From Bradyrhizobium sp. SRL28 (lineage in GTDB: Bacteria > Pseudomonadota > Alphaproteobacteria > Rhizobiales > Xanthobacteraceae), in NCBI RefSeq assembly GCF_018596315.1, contig NZ_JAHEAG010000007.1, positions 186,001-250,000 of the forward strand: a stretch of DNA of 64,000 nt, read 5' to 3'. The notes beneath the pieces are model-generated. The model did not search any database, was not told the origin of the DNA, and was given only the letters and a program-made list of their open reading frames with translations. A program made the position numbers and the translations under genes. This document shows, in pieces, positions 54,052 through 62,148 of this stretch (its first letter is position 1; each line of letters starts with the position of its first letter).

Positions 54052-55080
54052 ATGCGCGCGAGCCGGCTGCTTTCGATCCTCACCACCCTCCAGGCGCGGG
54101 GACAGGTCACCGCGCCTGAACTCGCCGACGCATGCGAGGTTTCGGTGCGCACCATCTATCGCGACATCGATGCGCTCGCCGCGGCCGGCATTCCCGTCTA
54201 TGCCGAGCGCGGCGCGGAAGGCGGCTATCGGCTGCTCGATGGCTATCGCGTGCGGCTGAACGGACTGTCGCAGCCGGAGGCTGAGGCGCTGTTCATGACG
54301 GGATTGCCGGGGCCTGCAGCCGCGCTTGGCCTCGATGCTGCGATGCTGGCGGCGCAGACCAAGCTGATGGCGGCACTGCCGGCCAATCTGCGCCCGAACG
54401 CCGGCCGGATGCAGGAACGCTTTCATCTCGATGCCCCAAGCTGGTTCGGCGAAGCCGAGCAGCCGAAGCATCTGCGCGCCGTTGCCGGTGCGGTGCTGCG
54501 CGAAAACCTGATCGAAATCCGCTACCAGAGCTGGAGGGCCGAGAAGCGCCGTCGCGTCGCACCGCTCGGTCTCGTGCTGAAAGGCGGTGGCTGGTATCTC
54601 GCTGGAAGCGTCGATGGCAGCGTGCGCACCTATCGCGTGTCGCGTGTTCTCGACTGCAACGTTCTGGAGGAGCGCTGCGTCCGGCCCACCGATTTCGATC
54701 TCGCGACCTATTGGCAAGCCGCGACGATCCGGCTCGAAGCCGAGATGCATCCGAACTGCGCCACCGTCCGGCTGTCGCCGTTCGGCATAAAACTGCTCAA
54801 CGCCTTGAGCCAGCCTTACGTGAGGACGCGCACCCGCATCGAGGAAACCGCCGATGCCGCCGGCTGGCGGATCGCTTTTGTGCCGATCGGGAAAACGGTG
54901 TGGCACGCGGCGGCCGAGCTGCTGCGTCTCGGCGCAGAGGCAGAGGTGCTGGCACCGGCCGAGCTGCGCGACAAGATGGCCGAACTCACCCAGGCCATGG
55001 CCGCACGCTACCGGACGGCGCAGGATGGTTATCAGGACGATAAGGATTTCCGCAGATCTCGCGCCACGAAACACTCCTGA
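54052..55080 (+). CDS. HTH-WYL (YafY-family) transcriptional regulator, module B
   Basis: 342 residues. The HTH is RASRLLSILTTLQARGQVTA then PELADACEVSVRTIYRDIDA and YAERGAEGGYRLLDGY. The WYL domain (about 135-215) has ENLIEIRYQSWRAEKRRRVA and PLGLVLKGGGWYLAGSVDGS, the WYL-type core here being WYL exactly (GWYLAG). A C-terminal WCX-like extension (about 225-320) follows. It is 110 residues longer than the module A regulator and not a recent duplicate of it. Divergent from the GST-DUF6157 unit across a perfect palindrome; autoregulation is likely. Confidence 0.92.
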   Translation: MRASRLLSILTTLQARGQVTAPELADACEVSVRTIYRDIDALAAAGIPVYAERGAEGGYRLLDGYRVRLNGLSQPEAEALFMTGLPGPAAALGLDAAMLAAQTKLMAALPANLRPNAGRMQERFHLDAPSWFGEAEQPKHLRAVAGAVLRENLIEIRYQSWRAEKRRRVAPLGLVLKGGGWYLAGSVDGSVRTYRVSRVLDCNVLEERCVRPTDFDLATYWQAATIRLEAEMHPNCATVRLSPFGIKLLNALSQPYVRTRTRIEETADAAGWRIAFVPIGKTVWHAAAELLRLGAEAEVLAPAELRDKMAELTQAMAARYRTAQDGYQDDKDFRRSRATKHS

Positions 55081-55179
55081 AACACGATTCTCCCCTTCGC
55101 ACGTGAACGCAGAACGTCGTCGGCCCGACTGATGGGCAGGGACGCAACAAGGCCTCGTGCCAACCAACTGGAGAATACG

Positions 55180-55431
55180 ATGCTTCGCAAGGTTACCCTC
55201 GGATTGATCGCCGCCGCCTCGCTCACCATTGCCGCTGCAGCGCCTGCTTCCGCCGGCGGCTTCTACCACGGCCATCATCACTGGGGACATGGTTATGGCT
55301 GGGGTCCCGCCATCGGCGTCGGCTTCGGCGGCGTTTATGTCGACACCGGTTTGAACGGCTGCCTGCGACAGCGCTGGGTCGAAACCCGCCGCGGCATGCG
55401 CCTGCGCACCGTGAACGTTTGCGCCTACTGA
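55180..55431 (+). CDS. Small secreted His/Gly-rich protein
   Basis: 83 residues from the ATG at 55180, after GGAG. A signal peptide (MLRKVTLGLIAAASLTIAAA, cleavage after ASA) is followed by GGFYHGHHHWGHGYGWGPAI, a His/Gly/Trp-rich stretch that could bind metal, and a short basic end with two cysteines (NGCLRQRWVETRRGM, VNVCAY). Proteins of this make-up are common in Bradyrhizobium and are of unknown function. A terminator follows directly. Confidence 0.75.
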   Translation: MLRKVTLGLIAAASLTIAAAAPASAGGFYHGHHHWGHGYGWGPAIGVGFGGVYVDTGLNGCLRQRWVETRRGMRLRTVNVCAY

Positions 55432-55451
55432 TCGAACGATTTGCAATAATC

Positions 55452-55483
55452 ATCCCGGCCGCGGCATGCGGCCGGGATTTTTC
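55452..55483 (+). terminator. Intrinsic terminator after the His/Gly-rich gene
   Basis: Perfect 11-bp stem ATCCCGGCCGC / GCGGCCGGGAT around GGCAT, followed by TTTTCT, starting 21 bp after the stop codon. Confidence 0.9.
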
Positions 55484-55673
55484 TCGTTGGAATCGTGTCT
55501 CCTCCGGTCACGTTGACCAATGCCTGCGCCCACCATATTGTAGCGGATGCGGTGCAAGCCGCTCCCGGGCCCGCGGGAAGGGTTGAACCCACTTGCAGCT
55601 TTCGAGCGACATCTAGTGCCTTTGTGCAGCCGGTATTGCGGGCCGTCGGCGATGTCATGCACGGAGGTGTCTG

Positions 55674-57305
55674 ATGGACCGGTCTTTCGATCGATTGAAT
55701 CTCGATCATCTGAAGAAGCAAGCCAAGCAATTGATCCGCCTCTATCGAAGCCGCGATGCGGCCGCGATGGCGCGGTTTCGCAGCACGCTGCCGGCAACGG
55801 CGGGCCTCAGCGATGAGGACCTTTCGTCCCGGGGATTGCGCCTGCACGATGCGCAATCGTGCCTGGCGCGCGAACACGGTTTTGCTTCCTGGCTTGACCT
55901 GAAGCGTTACCTTGAGGTGCAGGCGGTCGCGCAGAAGGAGCGCGCCGTTCGCGTCCTGCACCTGGCTCAGCTGCTTTATTCCGGCGACGTCAGCGGCACG
56001 GTCAACCGCGCGAACCCGCGCGTTGCTTTACGAATTCTGGCCGATGACCCCGACCTCGTCGCAGGCGATCCTTATCTAGCCTGCGCGATCGGCGACGAAC
56101 GCGCGCTGCGACAGGCGACGCAAGCCGATCCGGCATGGGTCAACCGATCAGGTGGCCCGCTGCGATTGCCGCCGCTTCTCGCCGTCGCGCATTCGAGCCT
56201 GCTGCGCGTGGAAGAATTTCGCGAACGGCTGCACGCGAGCGCGAAATTGCTGATCGCTGATGGCGCCGACGTCAACCAGCACATCTACAGCCGCTGGCCG
56301 CCGGGATCGCTGAGCGAGCCGGACCAGAGCTGTCCGCTCTCGACGCTCTACGGCGCCGCGGGCAGCAACCATGATCCCGACCTGACCAGATTATTGCTCA
56401 ATGCCGGCGCGAACCCCAATGACGGCGAATCGCTCTATCACTCGCTGGAGAATCCAGCGTGCACGCGTCTGCTGCTGGAGCACGGCGCCCGCATTGCGGA
56501 AAGCAATGCGATCTACCGCTCGATCGATCTCGATGACGACACCGCGCTGAAGCTGCTGCTGCAGCATGGCGGCGACCCGAACGAGCCGGCGCTGAATGCG
56601 CCGATCACCGATTGGGGCTCGCCACTTTCATGGGCCATCTACCGCCGACGGCCCCGTCACGCGAAGGCCCTTCTGGACGCGGGCGCCGATCCATCGGCGA
56701 CGCGCCAGGATGGCGTCAGCCCGTACCGGCTGGCGCTGCGGTTCGGGCTATCAGACGTTGCGGATTTGCTGCGCGAGCAGACTGACGCACCAGATATTTC
56801 CGAAGAGGAGCGCTTCGTCGCCGCATGCGCACGCGGTGACGAAGCCGAGGCGCGTGCGGTCGGTTCGCGACGGCCCGACCTGCCGGCTTCGCTGTCGCCG
56901 GCGCAATTGCGGTTGTTGCCTGATATGACCGCGGCAGGCGCCGACGACGCCGTGAAGCTGATGGTCAGAATCGGCTGGCCGATCGCCGTGCGCGGCGGCG
57001 ACTGGGATGCGTCCGCCCTCAATCTTGCGGTGTTCAGCGGCAATGCCGGCCTGACACGTTTTCTGCTCGAACACGGCGCCAAATGGACGGAACAGCACGG
57101 TTTCGGCGACAACGCCTGCGGTTCGCTGTCATGGGCATCCCTCAACGAGCCGGTCGACGGCGGAGACTGGGTCGGCTGTGCGCGCGCCCTGCTCGATCAT
57201 GGCATGCCCGGCGCGACAGCCATCCCTGACGATCCCGAACGGGTGCTGATTGCCGGCGTGCGAAAGCAGTTTTCCGACGAAGTCACCGAGGAATTGCTGG
57301 GCTAG
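55674..57305 (+). CDS. Ankyrin-repeat protein
   Basis: 543 residues, apparently cytoplasmic. An N-terminal domain (about 1-80) reads LNLDHLKKQAKQLIRLYRSR ... LHDAQSCLAREHGFASWLDL, a form found at the start of several rhizobial ankyrin proteins. Ankyrin-like units follow from about 105 to 470, for example LTRLLLNAGANPNDGESLYH, TRLLLEHGARIAESNAIYRS, ALKLLLQHGGDPNEPALNAP and HAKALLDAGADPSATRQDGV. Such repeats mediate protein binding; the partner is unknown. It converges with the propionyl-CoA synthetase gene at 52 bp. Confidence 0.87.
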   Translation: MDRSFDRLNLDHLKKQAKQLIRLYRSRDAAAMARFRSTLPATAGLSDEDLSSRGLRLHDAQSCLAREHGFASWLDLKRYLEVQAVAQKERAVRVLHLAQLLYSGDVSGTVNRANPRVALRILADDPDLVAGDPYLACAIGDERALRQATQADPAWVNRSGGPLRLPPLLAVAHSSLLRVEEFRERLHASAKLLIADGADVNQHIYSRWPPGSLSEPDQSCPLSTLYGAAGSNHDPDLTRLLLNAGANPNDGESLYHSLENPACTRLLLEHGARIAESNAIYRSIDLDDDTALKLLLQHGGDPNEPALNAPITDWGSPLSWAIYRRRPRHAKALLDAGADPSATRQDGVSPYRLALRFGLSDVADLLREQTDAPDISEEERFVAACARGDEAEARAVGSRRPDLPASLSPAQLRLLPDMTAAGADDAVKLMVRIGWPIAVRGGDWDASALNLAVFSGNAGLTRFLLEHGAKWTEQHGFGDNACGSLSWASLNEPVDGGDWVGCARALLDHGMPGATAIPDDPERVLIAGVRKQFSDEVTEELLG

Positions 57306-57357
57306 CCGACACGTGCGCCAAGCTGGTCATGGCCGGGTCAAGCGATTGGCTTAACCC

Positions 57358-59268
57358 CTATACCCTGCCCTTCAACGCGTCGCCGATTTCGTCGAGCACC
57401 TTGGGGTCCTCGATGGTGGCCGGCATGGTCCAGCTCTCGCCGTCGGCGATCTTCTTGATGGTGCCGCGCAGGATTTTTCCCGAGCGTGTCTTCGGCAATC
57501 GCCCGACCGTGATCGCGAGCTTGAAGGCAGCTACGGGCCCGAGCTTGTCGCGGACCAGCGCCACGATCTCCTTTTCGATCTCGGCAGGCGCGCGCGTCAC
57601 GCCGGCTTTCAGCACCAGGAAACCGCAGGGCACTTCGCCCTTGATCGCGTCCTTGATCCCGAGCACCGCGCATTCGGCGACGTCGGGATGCGAGGCCAGG
57701 ATTTCCTCCATGCCGCCGGTGGAGAGCCGGTGGCCGGCGACATTGATGATGTCGTCGGTGCGGCCCATCACCCAGACATAGCCGTCGTCATCCTTGTAGC
57801 CGGCGTCGGAGGTCTTGTAGTAGCCGGGAAACTCCGTGAGGTAGGCTTCCCTGAAACGCCCGTCCTGCTCCCACAATGTCGGCAGGCAGGCAGGCGGCAT
57901 CGGCAGCTTGATCACGATCGAGCCCATGGTGCCCGCGGGCACCGGCCTGGATGCCTCGTCGACCACGTCGACCTGATAGCCCGGCATCGGCACCGTCGGC
58001 GAGCCGTGCTTGACCGGCAGCATGCCCAGCCCCACCGGGTTGCCGGCGATGCACCAGCCGGTTTCGGTCTGCCACCAGTGATCGATGACCGGTACCTTCA
58101 ACTGCGCTTCCGCCCATTCTACCGTCGGCGGATCGGCACGTTCGCCGGCCAGGAACAGCGTGCGGAATTTCGACAGATCGTATTTGCGAATGAACGCGCC
58201 GTCCGGATCCTCCTTGCGGATGGCGCGGAAGGCGGTCGGCGCGGTGAACAGCGCGACGGCCTTATGCTCGGAGATGACGCGCCAGAACGCGCCGGCATCC
58301 GGTGTGCCGACCGGCTTGCCCTCATACATGATGGAAGTGGCGCCATGAATCAGCGGCCCGTAGACGATGTAGCTGTGGCCGACGACCCAGCCGATGTCGG
58401 AGCCGCACCACCAGACTTCGCCGGGCTTGACGCCGTAGAGGTTGAACATCGACCATTTCAGCGCGACCAGATGCCCGCCATTGTCGCGCACGACGCCCTT
58501 CGGGATTCCCGTGGTGCCTGACGTGTAGAGAATATAGAGCGGATCGGTCGCCAGCACCGGCGTGCACGGCGCGGCCTTGCCGGCTTGGAGCGCGGCGCCG
58601 CGGAGCGCTGCCCAGTCGTGATCGCGGCCGGCCGTGAGTTCGCAAGTCTGCTGCGGCCGTTGCAGGATGACGCAGGCCTGCGGCTTGACGCTTGAGAGCT
58701 TGATCGCCTCGTCGAGCAGCGGCTTGTACTGCACGATGCGGCCGGGCTCGATGCCGCAGCTCGCGGAAAAAATCAGTTTCGGCTTGGCGTCCTCGATGCG
58801 CGTCGCGAGCTCTTTCGCGGCAAAACCGCCGAACACCACCGAATGCACCGCGCCGATCCGCGCGCAGGCCAGCATCGCAAACACCGCTTCCGGCACCAGC
58901 GGCATATAGAGGATGACGCGGTCGCCCTTGGCGACGCCGGAATCGGCCATCACGGCGGCGAGCGTCTGCACCTCCTTGAGCATCTCGGCATAGGTGAATC
59001 TCGAGATCGTGTTGGTAAGCGGCGAATCGTGGATCAGCGCCACCTGATCGGCGCGTCCATCAGCGACATGGCGATCGAGCGCGTTGTAGCAGGTGTTGAC
59101 CACGGCGCCCGCAAACCAGCGGCCATACGCGCCCATCGAGGGATCGAATATCTTTTTGGCCGGCTCGATCCAGTCGATCTCGCGCGCCGCCTCGGCCCAA
59201 AAGCCATCGGGGTCGCTGAGCGAGCGGGCGTGGACCTCGTGATAGCGGCTGTTGTTCTGAACGCTCAT
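57358..59268 (-). CDS. prpE: Propionyl-CoA synthetase (PrpE type)
   Basis: 636 residues. It activates propionate to propionyl-CoA by way of the adenylate. The start MSVQNNSRYHEVHARSLSDP with FWAEAAREIDW is the Acs/PrpE N-terminal cap; the P-loop is LYTSGTTGIPKGVVRDNGGH near residue 260, then WWCGSDIGWVVGHSYIVYGP, WWQTETGWCIAGNPVG near 400 and the C-terminal LPKTRSGKILRGTIKKIADG with the catalytic (acetylatable) lysine. The GWVVGHSYIVYGPL form is the PrpE rather than the acetate-specific one. GGGAGA precedes the ATG at 59268; a frame open to 59367 runs into a repeat. No methylcitrate or carboxylase genes adjoin it. Confidence 0.9.
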   Translation of the reverse strand: MSVQNNSRYHEVHARSLSDPDGFWAEAAREIDWIEPAKKIFDPSMGAYGRWFAGAVVNTCYNALDRHVADGRADQVALIHDSPLTNTISRFTYAEMLKEVQTLAAVMADSGVAKGDRVILYMPLVPEAVFAMLACARIGAVHSVVFGGFAAKELATRIEDAKPKLIFSASCGIEPGRIVQYKPLLDEAIKLSSVKPQACVILQRPQQTCELTAGRDHDWAALRGAALQAGKAAPCTPVLATDPLYILYTSGTTGIPKGVVRDNGGHLVALKWSMFNLYGVKPGEVWWCGSDIGWVVGHSYIVYGPLIHGATSIMYEGKPVGTPDAGAFWRVISEHKAVALFTAPTAFRAIRKEDPDGAFIRKYDLSKFRTLFLAGERADPPTVEWAEAQLKVPVIDHWWQTETGWCIAGNPVGLGMLPVKHGSPTVPMPGYQVDVVDEASRPVPAGTMGSIVIKLPMPPACLPTLWEQDGRFREAYLTEFPGYYKTSDAGYKDDDGYVWVMGRTDDIINVAGHRLSTGGMEEILASHPDVAECAVLGIKDAIKGEVPCGFLVLKAGVTRAPAEIEKEIVALVRDKLGPVAAFKLAITVGRLPKTRSGKILRGTIKKIADGESWTMPATIEDPKVLDEIGDALKGRV

Positions 59269-59295
59269 GGCGATTCTCCCGGTCGCCGCATACGC

Positions 59296-59381
59296 CGTCA
59301 TGCCCGGGCTTGTCCCGGGCATCCACGTCTCCCCTCGAAGAAAGCAAGACGTGGATGGCCGGGACAAGCCCGGCCATGACG
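59296..59381. repeat. Palindromic repeat, type CGTCATGCCCGGGCTTGTCCC
   Basis: CGTCATGCCCGGGCTTGTCC on the left mirrors GGACAAGCCCGGCCATGACG on the right, with CATCCACGTC / GACGTGGATG nested. It lies 27 bp upstream of prpE, so the prpE promoter may lie in or beyond it. Confidence 0.88.
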
Positions 59382-59478
59382 ATGCGGGGGCGACATTACG
59401 CTTTATCCCTTTCCGCCATTGTCACGGGAAGCGGCGGGAGATCAAGCCGAGAATAGCTTGGCCGGTACGGCCAAACCT

Positions 59479-60837
59479 TCACTGCCGGGCGATCGTATTG
59501 AGCTTCTCCAGCCGCTCCTCCATCGCATGGCGGAGGTCGTAGCCGCGTTTGCCGAACGAGCTGTTGCGCTTTTCGATGAAGCTGCGCTGTTGCCGGGTCA
59601 GCGCCAGCGCCGCGCGATGGCTGTCGGATTCCGCGCTTGCGATCACTCGGAGAAACACGTCGTTGATGTTGCGGTCGAGTTGGGCGAGGCCCGGGTCGGC
59701 GCAGATCGCCTTTTCGACCTGACGCTTCGCGGTGGCGCAATTGAAGCTCGGCAGGTTCTTCTGGTACGACAGCGAACCCAGCCGTTCGATCTCCTGCGCA
59801 ACGTCCTTGTGATTGGCGGCGGCGGTGCTGTCGGAGGGATTGAGGCGAACCGCTTCGGCATAGTCCTGCAGCGCACGGCCGCGGTCGCCCTTCTTGACCC
59901 AGGCCGCGCCGCGGTTGTTGTAGGCGCGCTGGAATTTTGGATCGAGTTTCAGCGCCGCGCCGTAGTCTGCAATCGCGCGATCGTAATCCTTCCTGGCCTG
60001 ATACGCGTCGCCGCGGTTGGTCAGGAATTTCGCCTCGGGGCGGATCTTGATCGCCTCGTCGTAGTCGGCGATCGCGCGTGCGTAGTCGCCATTGCCGGCG
60101 AGGTCGAGGCCGCGATTATCGAAGAACTCCGGCTGCGTCGGATCGATCCGGATCGCCGTGGTAACATCCTCGATCGCCCGTTCCGTGTGGCCCAGCTTGC
60201 GGTAAGCCGCGGAACGGTTGCTGTAGGTCCGCGCGCGGTGCGGCTCGAGACGCAGCGCTTCATCGTAATCGGCAATCGCCTTCTGATACTCGCCCTTGAA
60301 ATACCAGGCGGCGCCGCGGTCGGAAAACACCTGCGCAAAATCAGGCTTTAGCCGCAGCGCCTCGTTATAGTCCTCGATGGCGCGATCGTATTTCTTGGCG
60401 TTGTTGAAAGCATTGCCGCGGTTTGCGTAACCATTGGCATTGTCCGGCTCCAGCCGGATGGCTTGGTTCAGCGCCTCGAACGCGCCTTCCATCTTGCCGG
60501 TCTGGCGCAGGATTTCACCGCGGGCGCGGAAGGCGCGGGCGCGATTGGGATCGTTGGATATGACAATATCGATTTCGGCCAGGGCCTTGGCGGTTTGGCC
60601 GCTGTTATGCAGCGCGGCGGCGCGGGTAATTGTGGCATCAAGCCGGTCGCCCTCCGGCGTGGCCGGGTTGTCGATCAGCGCGGTACAAGCCTCGATCACC
60701 TTCGCGGGCTCGGCGGCCGAGAGCGCCGCGCAGGTGACCGGCGGTTCGGCGGCCGGCTGGGCCGGGGCGCCGAAGGAGGTCAGGATTGCAATGGTAAAGG
60801 CCGCGCTCGCGGCAAATCGCGAAACAAATGATCGCAT
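59479..60837 (-). CDS. Secreted TPR protein with LprI/DUF1311-like C-terminus (paralogue 1)
   Basis: 452 residues from the ATG at 60837. A signal peptide (MRSFVSRFAASAAFTIAILT, cleavage after APA) precedes about eight TPR units (about 65-345), such as ANGYANRGNAFNNAKKYDRA, IEDYNEALRLKPDFAQVFSD and AIADYGAALKLDPKFQRAYN. The C-terminal part (about 365-450) begins PSFNCATAKRQVEKAICADP and is a DUF1311 (LprI-like) module, with CATAKxxVEKAICxDPxLAxLD and RQQRSFIEKRN. Periplasmic protein-interaction role inferred. A shorter paralogue lies at 62126, on the far side of trpS. Confidence 0.87.
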   Translation of the reverse strand: MRSFVSRFAASAAFTIAILTSFGAPAQPAAEPPVTCAALSAAEPAKVIEACTALIDNPATPEGDRLDATITRAAALHNSGQTAKALAEIDIVISNDPNRARAFRARGEILRQTGKMEGAFEALNQAIRLEPDNANGYANRGNAFNNAKKYDRAIEDYNEALRLKPDFAQVFSDRGAAWYFKGEYQKAIADYDEALRLEPHRARTYSNRSAAYRKLGHTERAIEDVTTAIRIDPTQPEFFDNRGLDLAGNGDYARAIADYDEAIKIRPEAKFLTNRGDAYQARKDYDRAIADYGAALKLDPKFQRAYNNRGAAWVKKGDRGRALQDYAEAVRLNPSDSTAAANHKDVAQEIERLGSLSYQKNLPSFNCATAKRQVEKAICADPGLAQLDRNINDVFLRVIASAESDSHRAALALTRQQRSFIEKRNSSFGKRGYDLRHAMEERLEKLNTIARQ

Positions 60838-60971
60838 AATCGGCTCTTCAAAATAAATGAAGTACGCGCGGTTATGCCGCGCCCGATCACTAGGTCGCCG
60901 CTGATCTTCCAAAGGTTCGAAGGCTCGGGGTATCTGTTGACCTGTATCCGCGCATAGCCTAGGGAGACCCC

Positions 60972-61019
60972 ATGAAACGCGCGATGATCATTGTCACGCT
61001 TTGGTGGCTGGCCTTCTGA
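60972..61019 (+). CDS. Trp leader peptide of the trpS attenuator
   Basis: A 15-codon open frame, MKRAMIIVTLWWLAF, with tandem Trp codons TGG TGG at 61002-61007 and a TGA at 61017. AGGGAGA lies 4 bases before the ATG. It is followed at once by mutually exclusive hairpins and then trpS. Stalling at the Trp codons when charged tRNA-Trp is short would leave segment 2 (from 61022) free; reaching the stop would mask it. This is the classic ribosome-mediated attenuation layout. Confidence 0.85.
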   Translation: MKRAMIIVTLWWLAF

Positions 61020-61021
61020 CA

Positions 61022-61077
61022 GGGCGGCCGGACGTTTCATTGCATCTGGGGCCGCCGCAAGGGCGGCCTTTTGTTTT
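61022..61077 (+). promoter_or_regulatory. Transcription attenuator upstream of trpS (antiterminator/terminator)
   Basis: Segment 2 GGGCGGCC (61022-61029), segment 3 GGCCGCC (61050-61056) and segment 4 GGGCGGCC (61061-61068) are arranged so that 3 can pair with either 2 (antiterminator) or 4 (terminator). The 3:4 hairpin has a GCAAG loop and is followed by TTTTGTTTT, an intrinsic terminator. Segments 2 and 4 are identical octamers. The leader stop codon is 3 bases before segment 2. Confidence 0.88.
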
Positions 61078-61122
61078 GATGATCCCCCATGCGGTGTTCC
61101 CCTCATCTCACGAGGACACCTC

Positions 61123-62148
61123 ATGACCAGACCCGTTGTTCTGACAGGCGACCGCACCACGGGCCCGCTGCACATTGGCCACTACGCCGGATCGTTGCTC
61201 AACCGTCTGCGATTTCAGGACACCCACGAGCAGTTCCTGCTCCTGGCCGATACGCAAGCCCTGACCGACAATGCTCACAGCCCCGACAAGGTGCGGGTTG
61301 GTGTGATGGAGGTGGCGTTGGACTACCTTGCCGTCGGGATCGACCCGGACAAGACCACGATCTGCCTGCAATCCCACCTGCCCGCGCTGGCTGAGCTGTC
61401 GATGCTCTATTTGAACTTCGTGACCGTCGCCCGATTGGAGCGTAACCCCACGATCAAGGACGAGATCCGCGGCCGCGGCTTCGGGCGCGACATCCCGGCA
61501 GGCTTCCTGTGCTATCCTGCGGCGCAGGCGGCGGACATTACCGCGTTCAAGGCAACCGTCGTGCCGGTGGGCGAGGATCAGGCGCCGCTGATTGAACAGA
61601 CCAACGAGATCGTGCGCCGTATCAACACCACCGCCAGACGCGCCATCCTGCCGGAAGCGCAGGCTGTCATTCCGCAGGTGGGGCGGCTGCCGGGCGTCGA
61701 CGGGAAAGCGAAAATGTCAAAATCCGGCGGCAACGCCATCGCCCTTTCGGCCTCGCCGGACGAGATCGCGGCGGCCGTGAAGGCGATGTTCACCGACCCC
61801 AATCATCTACGGGTCGAAGATCCCGGACGAGTGGAAGGCAATGTCGTCTTCACCTATCTGGATGCTTTCGACGAGGACCGCACCACGCTGGAAGAGCTGA
61901 AGGCGCAGTATCGGCGGGGAGGAGTAGGCGACAGCAGGATCAAGCACCGCCTCGACGACATCCTGCAGGCGCTGATTGGGCCGACGCGAGAACGTAGGAC
62001 GCAACTGGCCAAAGATCCGGCCTATGTGCTCGACGTGATTCGCCGCGGTACGGAAAAGGCGCGGAGCCGGACCGAGGCAACGAAGCGGGAAGTTGTCGAA
62101 GGCCTTGGACTGTTCATGTTGCAACCTAGTATCCATCGATTCCGTTGA
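61123..62148 (+). CDS. trpS: Tryptophanyl-tRNA synthetase (likely auxiliary, TrpS2 type)
   Basis: 341 residues, class I. The start MTRPVVLTGDRTTGPLHIGH contains the HIGH motif at 17-20 and KMSKSGGNAI the KMSKS loop at 197-201. RNPTIKDEIRGRGFGRDIPA and AAQAADITAFKATVVPVGED are TrpRS specificity segments. The LTGDRxTGPLHIGHYAGSL form differs from the FSGxQPTGxLHLGNYLGA form I expect for the housekeeping enzyme in alphaproteobacteria, so this is probably a second TrpRS. GAGG lies 7 bases before the ATG. An attenuator with a Trp-rich leader precedes it. Its end overlaps the convergent TPR gene by 23 bp. Confidence 0.92.
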   Translation: MTRPVVLTGDRTTGPLHIGHYAGSLLNRLRFQDTHEQFLLLADTQALTDNAHSPDKVRVGVMEVALDYLAVGIDPDKTTICLQSHLPALAELSMLYLNFVTVARLERNPTIKDEIRGRGFGRDIPAGFLCYPAAQAADITAFKATVVPVGEDQAPLIEQTNEIVRRINTTARRAILPEAQAVIPQVGRLPGVDGKAKMSKSGGNAIALSASPDEIAAAVKAMFTDPNHLRVEDPGRVEGNVVFTYLDAFDEDRTTLEELKAQYRRGGVGDSRIKHRLDDILQALIGPTRERRTQLAKDPAYVLDVIRRGTEKARSRTEATKREVVEGLGLFMLQPSIHRFR

